A stretch of 58,823 bases of DNA, taken from NCBI GenBank assembly GCA_052246295.1, contig JBQQCO010000021.1. One strand, written 5' to 3'. A program made the position numbers and the translations under genes. Under the pieces are notes generated by a model that was given only the letters and a program-made list of their open reading frames with translations, made no database searches and was not told the DNA's origin. Within the stretch, counting starts at the first letter, position 1. Every line of letters begins with the position of its first letter. Of the stretch, positions 49,705-58,028 are shown in pieces. The DNA comes from Piscibacillus sp052246295. GTDB taxonomy: Bacteria; Bacillota; Bacilli; Bacillales; Alkalibacillaceae.

Positions 49705-49818
49705 AGAAAACCCCTTTCTTATATTTAATTTATAACCTATTGGCACTAGTTCAAGCTCCATTATAAAAATGTGAATTTTATGATAATATGTTAAGTATTA
49801 GTGAAAGAAGGGGTAAAA

Positions 49819-50265
49819 ATGGCTAGAATTTTCATTTTAGGATTTTTGATTTTATTAATCACTGGTTGTTCTTGGCTACAGGCTTCAATCGACCTAAGTG
49901 AGCAGGATTATGAAGCCATTGATCAATATTTACAACAAGAGTTGAAGCCGGATTTAGGAGAGGACGTTTTTACTGCGTTTGAAGTGTTAGCTTCGAGTGA
50001 AGAGGCTAGTGAAGTCTATGTATGGGCGTTGATTGAAGGGTATTCAGGATCACAAGTAGGAAGCGGGATGTCAATCCCCCTCGTATTAGAAGTGACCCAT
50101 GATGATGACGTTATTACTGTGACGAACCATAAAGGGCCCCACGATGGTAGTTACTACACTAGCGACATTAAAGAGATGTTCCCAAAGAACACGCACAATA
50201 AAATTTTTGATTACCCTTCAAATCACATCCACAATTTAAAGCAAGAGATTGAACAAAAGAGATAA
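49819..50265 (+). CDS. Lipoprotein of unknown function (148 aa)
   Basis: Start ATG 49819 behind AGAAGGGG; the GTG at 49801 lies before that site. Signal MARIFILGFLILLITGCSW with Cys17. The rest is a small beta/helical domain (ALIEGYSGSQVGSGMSIPLV, VTNHKGPHDGSYYTSDIKEM) resembling conserved Bacillus lipoproteins without known role. It is convergent with the next gene. Confidence 0.75.
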   Translation: MARIFILGFLILLITGCSWLQASIDLSEQDYEAIDQYLQQELKPDLGEDVFTAFEVLASSEEASEVYVWALIEGYSGSQVGSGMSIPLVLEVTHDDDVITVTNHKGPHDGSYYTSDIKEMFPKNTHNKIFDYPSNHIHNLKQEIEQKR

Positions 50266-50631
50266 CTAAGAAAGATAATCGATGTAGAAATATATATAAA
50301 ATCCAACAGTTATCACTAAAGTAGTTAATGAATGCAGCCATTGCTTACGATCTCCTTCATAGATTAAAAGCACAACCGTTCTTAAGGCTGATGAGAAGAC
50401 TAGGTATGCTAGAAAGACTGCAAATATGGAAAGAATGCTGCCAGAAAAATAAAAGATTAAGAGTACGAAGAATACAAAGACTGTCGTTTCGACAACCTTA
50501 TGAAGTCTATTGACCGCATAAAATCCTGTGATTTCTTCAACGTTTAAATTTTTCTTAATTAATTGTGAAATTAATACTTTAATAATAAAAATAACCAATA
50601 ACATCAGTAAAAGTTCATTTTCAAGATTCAT
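50266..50631 (-). CDS. Membrane protein of unknown function (121 aa)
   Basis: Four hydrophobic segments. The ATG follows AAAGGAGATTTATGT. It directly abuts the lipoprotein gene on the opposite strand. Not recognised. Confidence 0.6.
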   Translation of the reverse strand: MNLENELLLMLLVIFIIKVLISQLIKKNLNVEEITGFYAVNRLHKVVETTVFVFFVLLIFYFSGSILSIFAVFLAYLVFSSALRTVVLLIYEGDRKQWLHSLTTLVITVGFYIYFYIDYLS

Positions 50632-50824
50632 ACATAAATCTCCTTTTATTTATAAAATGAAACCAATCACTTATATGGTAGCATATTTGAAAAGGAGTGA
50701 CTGGCTAGTTTTGGGTAAAAGCATAAAAGTTATAGTGATTTCTGGCTAATATAAAAAATAAACGGGAATCAAAGCATAAGGGAAATAGTTCTTGCTATAA
50801 AGACTTATTTTTAGGAGGTTATGT

Positions 50825-51031
50825 ATGATTTTAGGAATTATAATATTTTTAGTCGGACTGCTATTCCTATACTTGATTATTGAAGCAGCTGTACGGAATG
50901 GAATAGATGGCTCTCTAATTGGTACATATCTTAAAGAAAAGCATGGAATTTCTAAAGAGGACATAAAGTCACCATTAGATTCACCACTTGATCAGCACGA
51001 AAGAATAAATAAAGGAAGTGACGATACATGA
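50825..51031 (+). CDS. Small membrane protein (68 aa)
   Basis: One N-terminal helix (IILGIIIFLVGLLFLYLII), then a polar tail that ends DQHERINKGSDDT. The ATG follows TTAGGAGGTTATGT. Its stop overlaps the start of the GNAT gene (ATGA), so they are coupled. The shape resembles short DUF-type membrane proteins of bacilli. Not assigned. Confidence 0.65.
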   Translation: MILGIIIFLVGLLFLYLIIEAAVRNGIDGSLIGTYLKEKHGISKEDIKSPLDSPLDQHERINKGSDDT

Positions 51032-51537
51032 TTGTAAGAGAAGCGGTTGCAAGTGACGCAAAAGGTATGGCCAAAGTTCATGTGGATAGTTGGCGAACGA
51101 CTTACAAAGGAATTGTCCCGGATGAGTACTTGGATAATCTTTCGTATCAAAATCGTGAAAGTATATGGAATCAGGCTATTCCCCGTGGTGGTGTCTATGT
51201 AGCTGAAGTTGATGGGAAAGTTGTTGGCTTCGCGAACGGTGGTAAAGAACGCAGTGGGAACTATGCGGGTTATGATGGTGAACTTTACGCTATATACATA
51301 CTTGAAGAGTACCAAGGTCAAGGGATTGGGAAAAAACTGATGACCGCTGTAGCTAATCATTTAGTTAATCAGGGATATTCAAACATGCTGGTAATCGTGC
51401 TTGAAGACAATCCGGCAAAGTATTTCTATGAATCAACAGGTGCTATATATGTTGCTACTGACGATTTAGAGATTAGTGGTAAAAAACTGAAAGAGCTTGT
51501 TTATGGGTGGGAGGACCTTGAACGTGTTGTTTCATAA
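51028..51537 (+). CDS. GNAT family N-acetyltransferase
   Basis: 169 aa. IVREAVASDAKGMAKVHVDS, WRTTYKGIVPDEYLDNLSYQ and the acetyl-CoA loop EEYQGQGIGKKLMTAVANHL give a standard GNAT of the YafP/RimI-like type, probably acetylating a small amine or peptide. Its start overlaps the previous gene and its 3' end overlaps the start region of the lipoprotein gene. Confidence 0.88.
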   Translation: MIVREAVASDAKGMAKVHVDSWRTTYKGIVPDEYLDNLSYQNRESIWNQAIPRGGVYVAEVDGKVVGFANGGKERSGNYAGYDGELYAIYILEEYQGQGIGKKLMTAVANHLVNQGYSNMLVIVLEDNPAKYFYESTGAIYVATDDLEISGKKLKELVYGWEDLERVVS

Positions 51538-52000
51538 AGGTCTGAGCGTCTATCTAGTGATGTCATGTATCATTTTGGTGCTGTCAGGGTGTGGGGTTAA
51601 TGATTCTCAGGCATCAGACAATCAAGAACCAAAGGTTAACCCTGAAACGAATCTTGAACCACCTCAATTAACCGTTAAATTGGGCGGAGAATCGCTGAAG
51701 GCTAAGCGAGGCGTCTATAGTTGGAGTGAAGGTGGGGCTGGTATTGAAGCAAGTTCAGAAGACCCGATAAACATATTAAAAAGTAGCGATCCTCATCCAG
51801 TTAATCAAGAAACGGTAATTAAACTAGATTTTGAGAGTGAGCCCGATGACTATGAAGTTAAAATTTGGCATGATCCAGGGCTGATTGAGAGAGTGTTGGA
51901 TTTTGATCTCTCATTACAGCAAGGTGAAGTTGTGTATGAGGTTCTGGCTCATTGGCCACAAGGGAAAGCGAGCTATGCATTTAAAGTTTTGGTTGAGTAA
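51524..52000 (+). CDS. Lipoprotein of unknown function (158 aa)
   Basis: Start GTG 51524 is chosen from GGGAGG (51509-51514) spacing; TTG 51518 and 51527 are alternatives. Signal YLVMSCIILVLSGCG with lipobox LSGC, then a serine/glutamate-rich linker and a small domain (VKLGGESLKAKRGVYSWSEG, EVLAHWPQGKASYAFKVLVE). Its start lies inside the GNAT gene. Not assigned. Confidence 0.7.
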   Translation: MLFHKGLSVYLVMSCIILVLSGCGVNDSQASDNQEPKVNPETNLEPPQLTVKLGGESLKAKRGVYSWSEGGAGIEASSEDPINILKSSDPHPVNQETVIKLDFESEPDDYEVKIWHDPGLIERVLDFDLSLQQGEVVYEVLAHWPQGKASYAFKVLVE

Positions 52001-52118
52001 TTTCCCTAAATAATTTAGACGAATATACAAAAAATTGTGTACCTTCCTATTCTTGCCCATACAAAAATTATTTTTAGACATAACATGAAATAGAAATCAC
52101 TTAGGGAGGTGCCTTAGT

Positions 52119-52211
52119 ATGAACAAAGGTTATGGTTACAATGACAGCTTTGTGCTAATTGTTGTATTGTTTATCCTTCTAATTATCGTTGGTGCATCTT
52201 TTTATTGCTAA
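52119..52211 (+). CDS. YjcZ family sporulation micropeptide
   Basis: 30 aa: MNKGYGYNDSFVLIVVLFIL then LIIVGASFYC. The pattern of a glycine/tyrosine head and the hydrophobic LIVVLFILLIIVGAS is that of YjcZ/CotU-like sporulation membrane peptides of Bacilli. It would be made in the developing spore or mother cell. ATG 52119 follows TTAGGGAGGTGCCTT; a terminator follows. Strong evidence for a spore-forming host. Confidence 0.88.
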   Translation: MNKGYGYNDSFVLIVVLFILLIIVGASFYC

Positions 52212-52231
52212 GCTAGCATGACAACAACCCC

Positions 52232-52266
52232 ATCTGAAGGGCTCGACATCGGGCTCTTCTTTTTTG
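52232..52266 (+). terminator. Rho-independent terminator of the micropeptide gene
   Basis: AAGGGCTCGA and TCGGGCTCTT pair with two G-U pairs around a very short loop, followed by CTTTTTTG. Confidence 0.75.
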
Positions 52267-52299
52267 TGGTGAACTGGACAAGTTGATGAGAATTTTTAC

Positions 52300-52327
52300 T
52301 GTAACATTTTATTTAGAAAAACGTGTA
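52300..52327 (+). promoter_or_regulatory. Candidate ECF sigma promoter
   Basis: TGTAAC (52300-52305), 16 bases, CGTGTA (52322-52327). Bacillus ECF sigma factors recognise TGAAAC-N16-CGTC-like or GTAAC-containing promoters. It lies 28 bases upstream of the sigma-factor start, suggesting self-activation. Confidence 0.55.
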
Positions 52328-52355
52328 AGTAAAGAAGAAGAAAAGAGGGGGCCTT

Positions 52356-52886
52356 ATGCGACATAATCAGTTAGAAATATTATATGAGCGATATGCCAAG
52401 GCCCTCTACTTTTATTTGTTAAAAATGTGTGGTTCTGAACAACTTGCTGAGGACCTTACACAAGAAACATTTGTAAGAGCAACCATTCATTTGAATGAAT
52501 ACGAAGGCGAGGAGGCGCGTGCATGGCTGTTCAAAGTAGCACGTAATGCATACTTAGATGAATGGAGAAAACAGAAACGACGGAAGATAGTGCCCTTAGT
52601 ATCATTTTTTACCGCAAAAGAAGAAATGATTAGTCCTTATGGAATTCCAGAAGAGTCAGTGATTTCTGATGAAACGAACCAACAAGTTCATGACTTGATA
52701 GGTTACCTTCCCGAACAGTATCGTACATTAATTTACTTAAGGGAATTTGAAGAGTTTACATATAAAGAAATCGTGGATACGTTGCAACTCTCTGAAGAAC
52801 AAGTAAAAGTCTCACTTTATAGGGCGCGTAAGCGTTTAGCTAGTTTAGCGAAAAGGAAGGGGTGGACTTATGACGGATTGGAGTAA
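52356..52886 (+). CDS. ECF-type RNA polymerase sigma factor (SigM-like)
   Basis: 176 aa. Region 2 is LYFYLLKMCGSEQLAEDLTQ with ETFVRATIHLN. Region 4 is LPEQYRTLIYLREFEEFTYK with EQVKVSLYRARKRL (helix-turn-helix). It directs RNA polymerase to stress-response promoters, for example envelope stress. Length and short linker match group-4 SigM/SigY-type factors. The ATG follows AAAGAGGGGGCC. The next gene, its anti-sigma partner, overlaps by 17 bases. Confidence 0.92.
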   Translation: MRHNQLEILYERYAKALYFYLLKMCGSEQLAEDLTQETFVRATIHLNEYEGEEARAWLFKVARNAYLDEWRKQKRRKIVPLVSFFTAKEEMISPYGIPEESVISDETNQQVHDLIGYLPEQYRTLIYLREFEEFTYKEIVDTLQLSEEQVKVSLYRARKRLASLAKRKGWTYDGLE

Positions 52887-53871
52887 AGATTTTGAGAAAC
52901 GGATCTTGAAAAAGTCAAAATTCACATTGGCTTTTCGGATTCTACGTATTTTGTTGTTGGTTTTTATGGTGTATGTCATTTATATGATATTAGTTCATTT
53001 GGTAGCAGATAAATTGAATATCAGTCACGAAAACGCCTATTATTCAAAATTAGCTATTGAATGGACACACCCTAATGTAAGAGGGGACCTTAATCTTCAT
53101 TTGGATGGGGACGTATCAGCTTTTGGAACGAATCGTCTTAGATATAACTTACAAAAAAGAGTGGGTAGTGAAAATCTTGTTATTGGGGAAGCGCACGTTA
53201 CAAAGAGACTGTTTAATGGATTCTCAAGTATTCAATTCACTCATCCAGGAAAAGAGACGTTGAATGATTTTTCTTTTTCTTTACCAGTAGACCCACGAAC
53301 AGACCGTCAACTAACCGGTAATTCAGAACCAGACGTGTGGGAAACTTTAGATATGTTGCCTGAGGGTACAGTTGGAGAATTAGCATTTTCAACGACTGAT
53401 TACATGGAAGCAAGCGAGTTAGTCAATGTGTTAAGTGAGTATGACATTCAAATTTTATGGATGCCGTTATATACTGGAGAGTTTAAAGAATATGAACCAA
53501 TGAGTTGGGGCGGCAATGACAGAACGATTTCTGTTCATAACCTGATTGGACTTTCAGGTGGTATGAATCATGATGATGAATATAGGCCGTCGGTACAAAT
53601 TAACGGCTTTCATGAAAGCACTGTTGAAGATAGTAAGAGGTTGATGCTCAAAAATATGGAAGGGCTTCTAGATAAGCGAAAAAGTTATTATGAGGATTTC
53701 CTAGGCCTTTATAAATTAGAAGAAAAATATCAATACCTTCAAGAAGAAGGATTCACCGTTTATGGAGCAGTTGTGACAGGGCCTGTGAAAGAGTTGTTGA
53801 AATTAGAAGAGAATGAAATCGTTCAAGGTGAACAACTTGGTGAGGTTGAGTTATGGAATTGGGATAGATAA
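52870..53871 (+). CDS. Membrane anti-sigma factor with Sigma_reg_N/C domains
   Basis: 333 aa. A cytoplasmic N-terminus (TDWSKDFEKRILKKSKFTLA) leads into one helix at about 30-48 (ILRILLLVFMVYVIYMILVH). A large outside domain follows with WETLDMLPEGTVGELAFSTT and DIQILWMPLYTGEFKEYEPM, which fits the sigma-regulator C-terminal domain of YhdL/YhdK-type partners. It would bind the ECF factor and release it on an envelope signal. Starts inside the sigma gene, so the amounts are matched. Confidence 0.85.
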   Translation: MTDWSKDFEKRILKKSKFTLAFRILRILLLVFMVYVIYMILVHLVADKLNISHENAYYSKLAIEWTHPNVRGDLNLHLDGDVSAFGTNRLRYNLQKRVGSENLVIGEAHVTKRLFNGFSSIQFTHPGKETLNDFSFSLPVDPRTDRQLTGNSEPDVWETLDMLPEGTVGELAFSTTDYMEASELVNVLSEYDIQILWMPLYTGEFKEYEPMSWGGNDRTISVHNLIGLSGGMNHDDEYRPSVQINGFHESTVEDSKRLMLKNMEGLLDKRKSYYEDFLGLYKLEEKYQYLQEEGFTVYGAVVTGPVKELLKLEENEIVQGEQLGEVELWNWDR

Positions 53872-53947
53872 TGGTATATGAAATGCAATTTTCCCATTTT
53901 ATGCTAAAATAGAAATCAAATCTAACGGAAGTAATTGAGGTGTTCAT

Positions 53948-54616
53948 GTGAGAGTCATTACAGTTGATTTCGATGGCACGTTGTATCAGGGAAATTCGTT
54001 TAAAGTGATGTTTGATGTCGCAAAGAAGCAGTACGGTGCTAAGCAGTGGGCAGTTGTTGGTCTTGGAACTTTTAAGGCACTTGGTAAGTTGGTTACGAGT
54101 GGAAAAGATCCAGCAAAGCATATGTTTTTCCGTTCTTTCGTCAAATCATTTAAAGGAAAATCTAAAAAAGAGCTTGAGGAGTTTTTCCATGCATTAGCGT
54201 ATGGTGACCTCGAGCGTGTCAATCGTCCATTGGTTGATAAGGTTAAACAGCATTTGCAAAATGGGGACAAGGTTGTCATCCTATCAGGTGCGTTAAATCC
54301 ATTTTTAACTGCATTTAGAGAAGCTGTTGGCTTAGAGGAAGCGGATATTATAGGATCTGAGCTTTTCTACGATGAAAATGATATCGCCATTGGTAAAATG
54401 GGGGATATTGTAAATGGTGATAAAAAAGCAGAAAGAGTTCAAGAATGGCTTCAGAATCGTAACTTGACTGTTGATGATGTCACACTATGGGCGTATGCTG
54501 ATAGTCAAAGTGACGGACCATTATTGGACATGGTCGATTATCCTGTGGTGGTTAATCCAGATGAGGATATGGAAAAACTCGCACAGCAAAAAGGTTGGCC
54601 ATTGTTTGGAAGTTAA
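53948..54616 (+). CDS. HAD-IB family hydrolase
   Basis: 222 aa. Motif I is VDFDGTLYQGN with the nucleophile Asp. Motif II is VVILSGALNPFLTA, Lys near NGDKKAERV, and motif IV is WAYADSQSDGPLLDM. The cap looks helical, in the manner of phosphoserine-phosphatase-like proteins. It would dephosphorylate a small metabolite; the substrate is not known. GTG start with GAGGTGTTCAT in front. A terminator follows. Confidence 0.88.
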   Translation: MRVITVDFDGTLYQGNSFKVMFDVAKKQYGAKQWAVVGLGTFKALGKLVTSGKDPAKHMFFRSFVKSFKGKSKKELEEFFHALAYGDLERVNRPLVDKVKQHLQNGDKVVILSGALNPFLTAFREAVGLEEADIIGSELFYDENDIAIGKMGDIVNGDKKAERVQEWLQNRNLTVDDVTLWAYADSQSDGPLLDMVDYPVVVNPDEDMEKLAQQKGWPLFGS

Positions 54617-54621
54617 TATGT

Positions 54622-54656
54622 AAGCATCTGTTCGCAATGGGCAGATGCTTTTTTTA
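54622..54656 (+). terminator. Rho-independent terminator
   Basis: AAGCATCTG and CAGATGCTT pair around TTCGCAATGGG, followed by TTTTTTATG. It lies between the convergent HAD and HD genes. Confidence 0.88.
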
Positions 54657-55178
54657 TGAACCTGTAAGAGCTGCTGACTGGTCCAATTTGTTATCTAAAT
54701 CACGTACACGCTGTAGTTCATTCTTTCGGTCGATCTGGCGGTAATGATGAGCATCATCGGGTTGTTTGTCCAATTCATCAGCAAGGTGTACAACTTCCTG
54801 AAGCGGGCTGCGTTCAAACTCTCCAACGGGTAGTGCGGACTCCGTGTGAAAAAGAACTGCATGTGCAATCTCTTTGGCCGCATGCTTATCCTCACCTAGA
54901 CGTACGAGAAGCTTGTGAGCACGCTCAGCACCTTTTATTGGGTGAATATCAAACGCTTTATATTGATCATAGTCCCACTCGCCATTGTTGTACCAGGTGT
55001 AGTGACCAATATCGTGTAAGAAGCCAGCTTTTGCTGCAAGGTCAGGGTTGACGTTGTGCTCTTTCGCAAGTTCGTAGGAGTAATGAGCCACAGAAATTGC
55101 GTGGGCCATACCAGAGCGACGAATGTACTTCTGAGAAATCGGATGAACATAAATGTCTTCTAATGTTACACGTCTCAT
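54654..55178 (-). CDS. HD domain phosphohydrolase
   Basis: 174 aa. HAISVAHYSYELAKEHNVNP, then GFLHDIGHYTW (HD doublet with a following His), HPIKGAERAHKLLVRLG, IAHAVLFHTES and a later DELDKQPDDAHH. Metal-dependent phosphohydrolase, probably acting on nucleotides or cyclic dinucleotides. The ATG follows AAGGAGGACATGAC. Convergent with the HAD gene. Confidence 0.87.
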   Translation of the reverse strand: MRRVTLEDIYVHPISQKYIRRSGMAHAISVAHYSYELAKEHNVNPDLAAKAGFLHDIGHYTWYNNGEWDYDQYKAFDIHPIKGAERAHKLLVRLGEDKHAAKEIAHAVLFHTESALPVGEFERSPLQEVVHLADELDKQPDDAHHYRQIDRKNELQRVRDLDNKLDQSAALTGS

Positions 55179-55374
55179 GTCATGTCCTCCTTTTTAGGTT
55201 AAATTATCGATATATTAACACTTCTTCTGTGTAAAAAGCAAGTTTAATCTTATGTGTTTATTAACCGATTTTCACTTAGCGTAAACCTCACATTTACTTT
55301 AGAAAAAGGAAATATGAATGTTTTATTGAATTCTATTTAATGGGAATACGCAAAATTTAGAGGGGGATGACAAA

Positions 55375-55851
55375 ATGGGGAACAAAATACATATCAAAGC
55401 TAAAAAAGCAGACGGCAGGGTTTATCGTCACTTTGAAACCGAATTACTAGATTCCGATCAACATGAAGTAAGGGTTATTCAAAGAATTGGTGATCCAATT
55501 TATGGTGAAGAGGAAACTTGGTACGCAAGAAATCATTTAATATTCTACTTTTGGTTAAATGAACCGTTCAATGCGTTTGAGACGTACACTGAAGATGGCG
55601 TGGCACAGGATATCTATATGAACATCGCATCACCAGCTGAATTTGACGGGAAGACGATTACATATACGGACTATGAACTTGATTTAATTTTAAGACCAGG
55701 TGAGGATATAGAACTCTTAGATGAAGATGAGTTTATAGAAGCAAAGGTGGACTTTAATTATAGTGATGAGCTTATTTCAGATTGTTATGAGGCAGTCGAA
55801 CAAGGAAAGGCTGTGATTAAGAATTGGAAGTGGAACGGATGGAACACATAA
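55375..55851 (+). CDS. DUF402 domain protein (nucleoside-phosphate phosphatase type)
   Basis: 158 aa. The conserved core of DUF402 is present: YFWLNEPFNAFETYTEDGVA, IYMNIASPAEFDGKTITYTD with YELDLIL. Members include the Ntdp/SAV-type nucleoside tri- and diphosphatases, and some link to capsule or gene regulation. Metal-binding Asp and Glu are in the TDYELD and DEDEF segments. The ATG follows AGAGGGGGATGACAAA. Its 3' end overlaps the HIT gene. Confidence 0.85.
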   Translation: MGNKIHIKAKKADGRVYRHFETELLDSDQHEVRVIQRIGDPIYGEEETWYARNHLIFYFWLNEPFNAFETYTEDGVAQDIYMNIASPAEFDGKTITYTDYELDLILRPGEDIELLDEDEFIEAKVDFNYSDELISDCYEAVEQGKAVIKNWKWNGWNT

Positions 55852-56246
55852 GTGATTGCGTATTTTGTTACCCAGAGTTGGATCAGCGTCAATCAGTAAT
55901 GATGGAAAATAAACATTGTTATTTTCTTCAGTTAGATTATTTTCAAGAAAAAGGAGTCGTACTTGAGGGAGCAGGCGTAATCGTACCAAAACGCCATCGC
56001 GAAACTGTTTTTGATTTAACAAAAGAAGAGTGGGGCTCAACATATTCATTGTTGCAAGATGTGAAAAATTACCTTGACCGGGACCACAATCCCGACGGTT
56101 ATAATGTCGGTTGGAATTGCGGTGAGGTTGGCGGGCAGTCGATTTTCCATGCGCATATGCACGTGTTACCTCGTTATAAAGATGAGGGCATGGCTGGAAA
56201 AGGAATTCGATACTTTATAAAAGGGGCTGGAAATGAACGAGGGTAG
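55839..56246 (+). CDS. HIT family hydrolase
   Basis: 135 aa from ATG 55839. CVFCYPELDQ (CxxC) at the start, VVLEGAGVIVPKRHRETVFD in the middle and the HIT triad FHAHMHVLPRY (HxHxH). It would hydrolyse dinucleoside or nucleotide-linked phosphates. Starts 13 bases before the DUF402 stop, so both enzymes are coupled. Confidence 0.87.
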   Translation: MEHISDCVFCYPELDQRQSVMMENKHCYFLQLDYFQEKGVVLEGAGVIVPKRHRETVFDLTKEEWGSTYSLLQDVKNYLDRDHNPDGYNVGWNCGEVGGQSIFHAHMHVLPRYKDEGMAGKGIRYFIKGAGNERG

Positions 56247-56271
56247 GAAAATTGTATAAATGAGTGGATAC

Positions 56272-56323
56272 TTTACTAGACAATTTTTTATAATACTAGA
56301 CAAAATTATCATTTACTAGACAA
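56272..56323. repeat. Periodic intergenic array 5: three copies of TACTAGACAA
   Basis: TACTAGACAA begins at 56274, 56294 and 56314 (20-bp steps). The flanks are TTTACTAGACAA (56272), AATACTAGACAA (56292) and TTTACTAGACAA (56312). On the minus strand the core is TTGTCTAGTAAA. The array follows the HIT stop by 26 bases. TCCTCGTCATTATAG after the last copy may be a decayed fourth unit. Confidence 0.75.
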
Positions 56324-56601
56324 TCCTCGTCATTATAGATGGCTCAACGCCCTGATCACAACATCTTTTACTCATTCCTATATTAAAGGTCAGGCGTATA
56401 TGTCGTAAATTATGATAGCGTTGAAACTTTTCACCAATACCATCGTCTTAATATTTAGATATATACATAAGATGTAACAAGACTTAATGACCATAGACGA
56501 TAGTTGGCTTTTTAGAAAAAATGTCGAAAAACATAGACTTTTTGAAAACTTTTCAATTAAAATAAGGACAAATATCTGATGGTTGCGGTGGGGGTGGTCT
56601 A
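56324..56601. other. Non-coding region after array 5
   Basis: About 280 bases without a convincing gene, terminator or repeat. A long A/T-rich tract from 56490 to 56575 probably holds the lipoprotein promoter. Confidence 0.5.
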
Positions 56602-57444
56602 GTGAAGTTGATTGTGGTGGTGCTAGCAATGTTCATACTTTTAGGCTGTCAAGATCATGCTGAGGTGGACAAACCACAGGTTGAGGAGCCAGTTAAAGAA
56701 GAGGTAAACCAAACTGAATCTGAGAACGAATTTAATAGAGAACCTGAACAAGTCAGTGAAGAGACAATAGTTGGAGAAATAGAGAAAACGCCTGAAGAAC
56801 CTGCAATGAATCCAGTTATAAGCCTGGAAGAAGCCAAGGTGATTACGAAAGAGAATCTAGCTAAATCAATTGAGTTGATGCAAGAACTCCAAGAAGAGCA
56901 TCCAGATTGGTACGGATTAGATGAGCAATCTGAGGGCTATAAGAGCGGAGTCGAAGTAACGAAAAAACAGCTTGCTGATCAAATATCGGAATCCGAAATT
57001 GATCAATGGGCAGTGACGTATTTTGAAGAATTTTTTATGTATAACCATCTATATGAGGTACTCCACCCAGGTGGTATGAATACACGATTTGAGTTAAAAG
57101 AATTCACCGAAGAAAAATTTACCCTTAGCTATATCCAGCTAGGAGATGAGGCGTTTGCAGAGACGATTAAGTATGATGTGATATTCCTAAAAGAAAACGA
57201 AGAATGGAAGTTTGCGGGATATAGTTCTGAAAAAGTAAGAGAATCATTAGATTTAACGGAAAAAGACATCACAAATGCGTTTATAAATTACGAAACCTTA
57301 GAACGACTTGAAGGGGAATTGGTTGAGAAGATTATTTATAACGGTGAAACCTTTTTAATTATGGATTATGGTGACTACAAACGAGCCATAAATTCAAGTA
57401 CGGGAGAAGAGAGCTCTTTTTTATTAGATGAACTAGACTACTAA
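56602..57444 (+). CDS. Acidic lipoprotein of unknown function (280 aa)
   Basis: GTG start behind GGGGGTGGTCTA. Signal KLIVVVLAMFILLGCQ with a lipobox-like LLGC (Cys15), then a Glu/Val/Pro-rich acidic linker (residues 20-70). The soluble domain contains the YFEEFFMYNHLYEVLHPGGM and GETFLIMDYGDYKRAINSST regions. Glutamate-rich linkers of this type are frequent in salt-adapted bacilli. A weak hairpin follows. Not assigned. Confidence 0.7.
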   Translation: MKLIVVVLAMFILLGCQDHAEVDKPQVEEPVKEEVNQTESENEFNREPEQVSEETIVGEIEKTPEEPAMNPVISLEEAKVITKENLAKSIELMQELQEEHPDWYGLDEQSEGYKSGVEVTKKQLADQISESEIDQWAVTYFEEFFMYNHLYEVLHPGGMNTRFELKEFTEEKFTLSYIQLGDEAFAETIKYDVIFLKENEEWKFAGYSSEKVRESLDLTEKDITNAFINYETLERLEGELVEKIIYNGETFLIMDYGDYKRAINSSTGEESSFLLDELDY

Positions 57445-57489
57445 AAACGTCCATAAGTGGGCTTTTTTACTTAGTAGAGTTGGGGTGAT

Positions 57490-57951
57490 TTGTTGGGACA
57501 AGAGAAGACGATCGATTTAAAGTTTAATGGAAGAATCATAAGAGCTTTCTTCTTTTTATTCATAGGTTGGTTAGGGTTATCATACGTGTTAGTTTTTAAC
57601 TGGTCGTTCATGCCGGGTGGTTATGATTTCGCCTCAAAGGAAGGACATGTCGTGACGGTTGTGCAATATGATTTGTTAGGACAAGAGGAAGGATATATAA
57701 CTAAGGACTTTAATGAGGAGCCCAACCCCCATGCCGCTAACTACATTGAACCAAGCATAGATCGCTTAAAATTTAATTATTTTCTTCAGATGTTCATCAT
57801 CGTCATGTCGATAATATTGTTATTTTATAACATTAAGGTAAAACGAGAGACAATCTGGAAATCTACTTTAAATAGTGGAATTGCTATTAATTTGTTGCCG
57901 ATCATTAATATCATTAGTAACTTAGAACGAATTCAAAGTCTGATGTCATAA
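57490..57951 (+). CDS. Membrane protein of unknown function (153 aa)
   Basis: Two to three helices (residues about 20-38 and 99-114) and a central soluble loop (MPGGYDFASKEGHVVTVVQY, DLLGQEEGYITKDFNEEPNP). TTG start (57490 or 57493) behind TGGGGTGA. It follows the lipoprotein gene by 45 bases and is probably co-transcribed. Not recognised. Confidence 0.6.
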   Translation: MLGQEKTIDLKFNGRIIRAFFFLFIGWLGLSYVLVFNWSFMPGGYDFASKEGHVVTVVQYDLLGQEEGYITKDFNEEPNPHAANYIEPSIDRLKFNYFLQMFIIVMSIILLFYNIKVKRETIWKSTLNSGIAINLLPIINIISNLERIQSLMS

Positions 57952-58028
57952 TTAAGTACATAAATTGATTCACACACCTAGCTTTTAAAGCATGAAATAG
58001 TATGAGTAGTAAAATATGAAAGGGTTAG

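Noticed and set aside
50640..50760. Short frame ending SDWLVLGKSIKVIVISG
   Set aside because: No start context, no conserved motif and no continuation; treated as non-coding.
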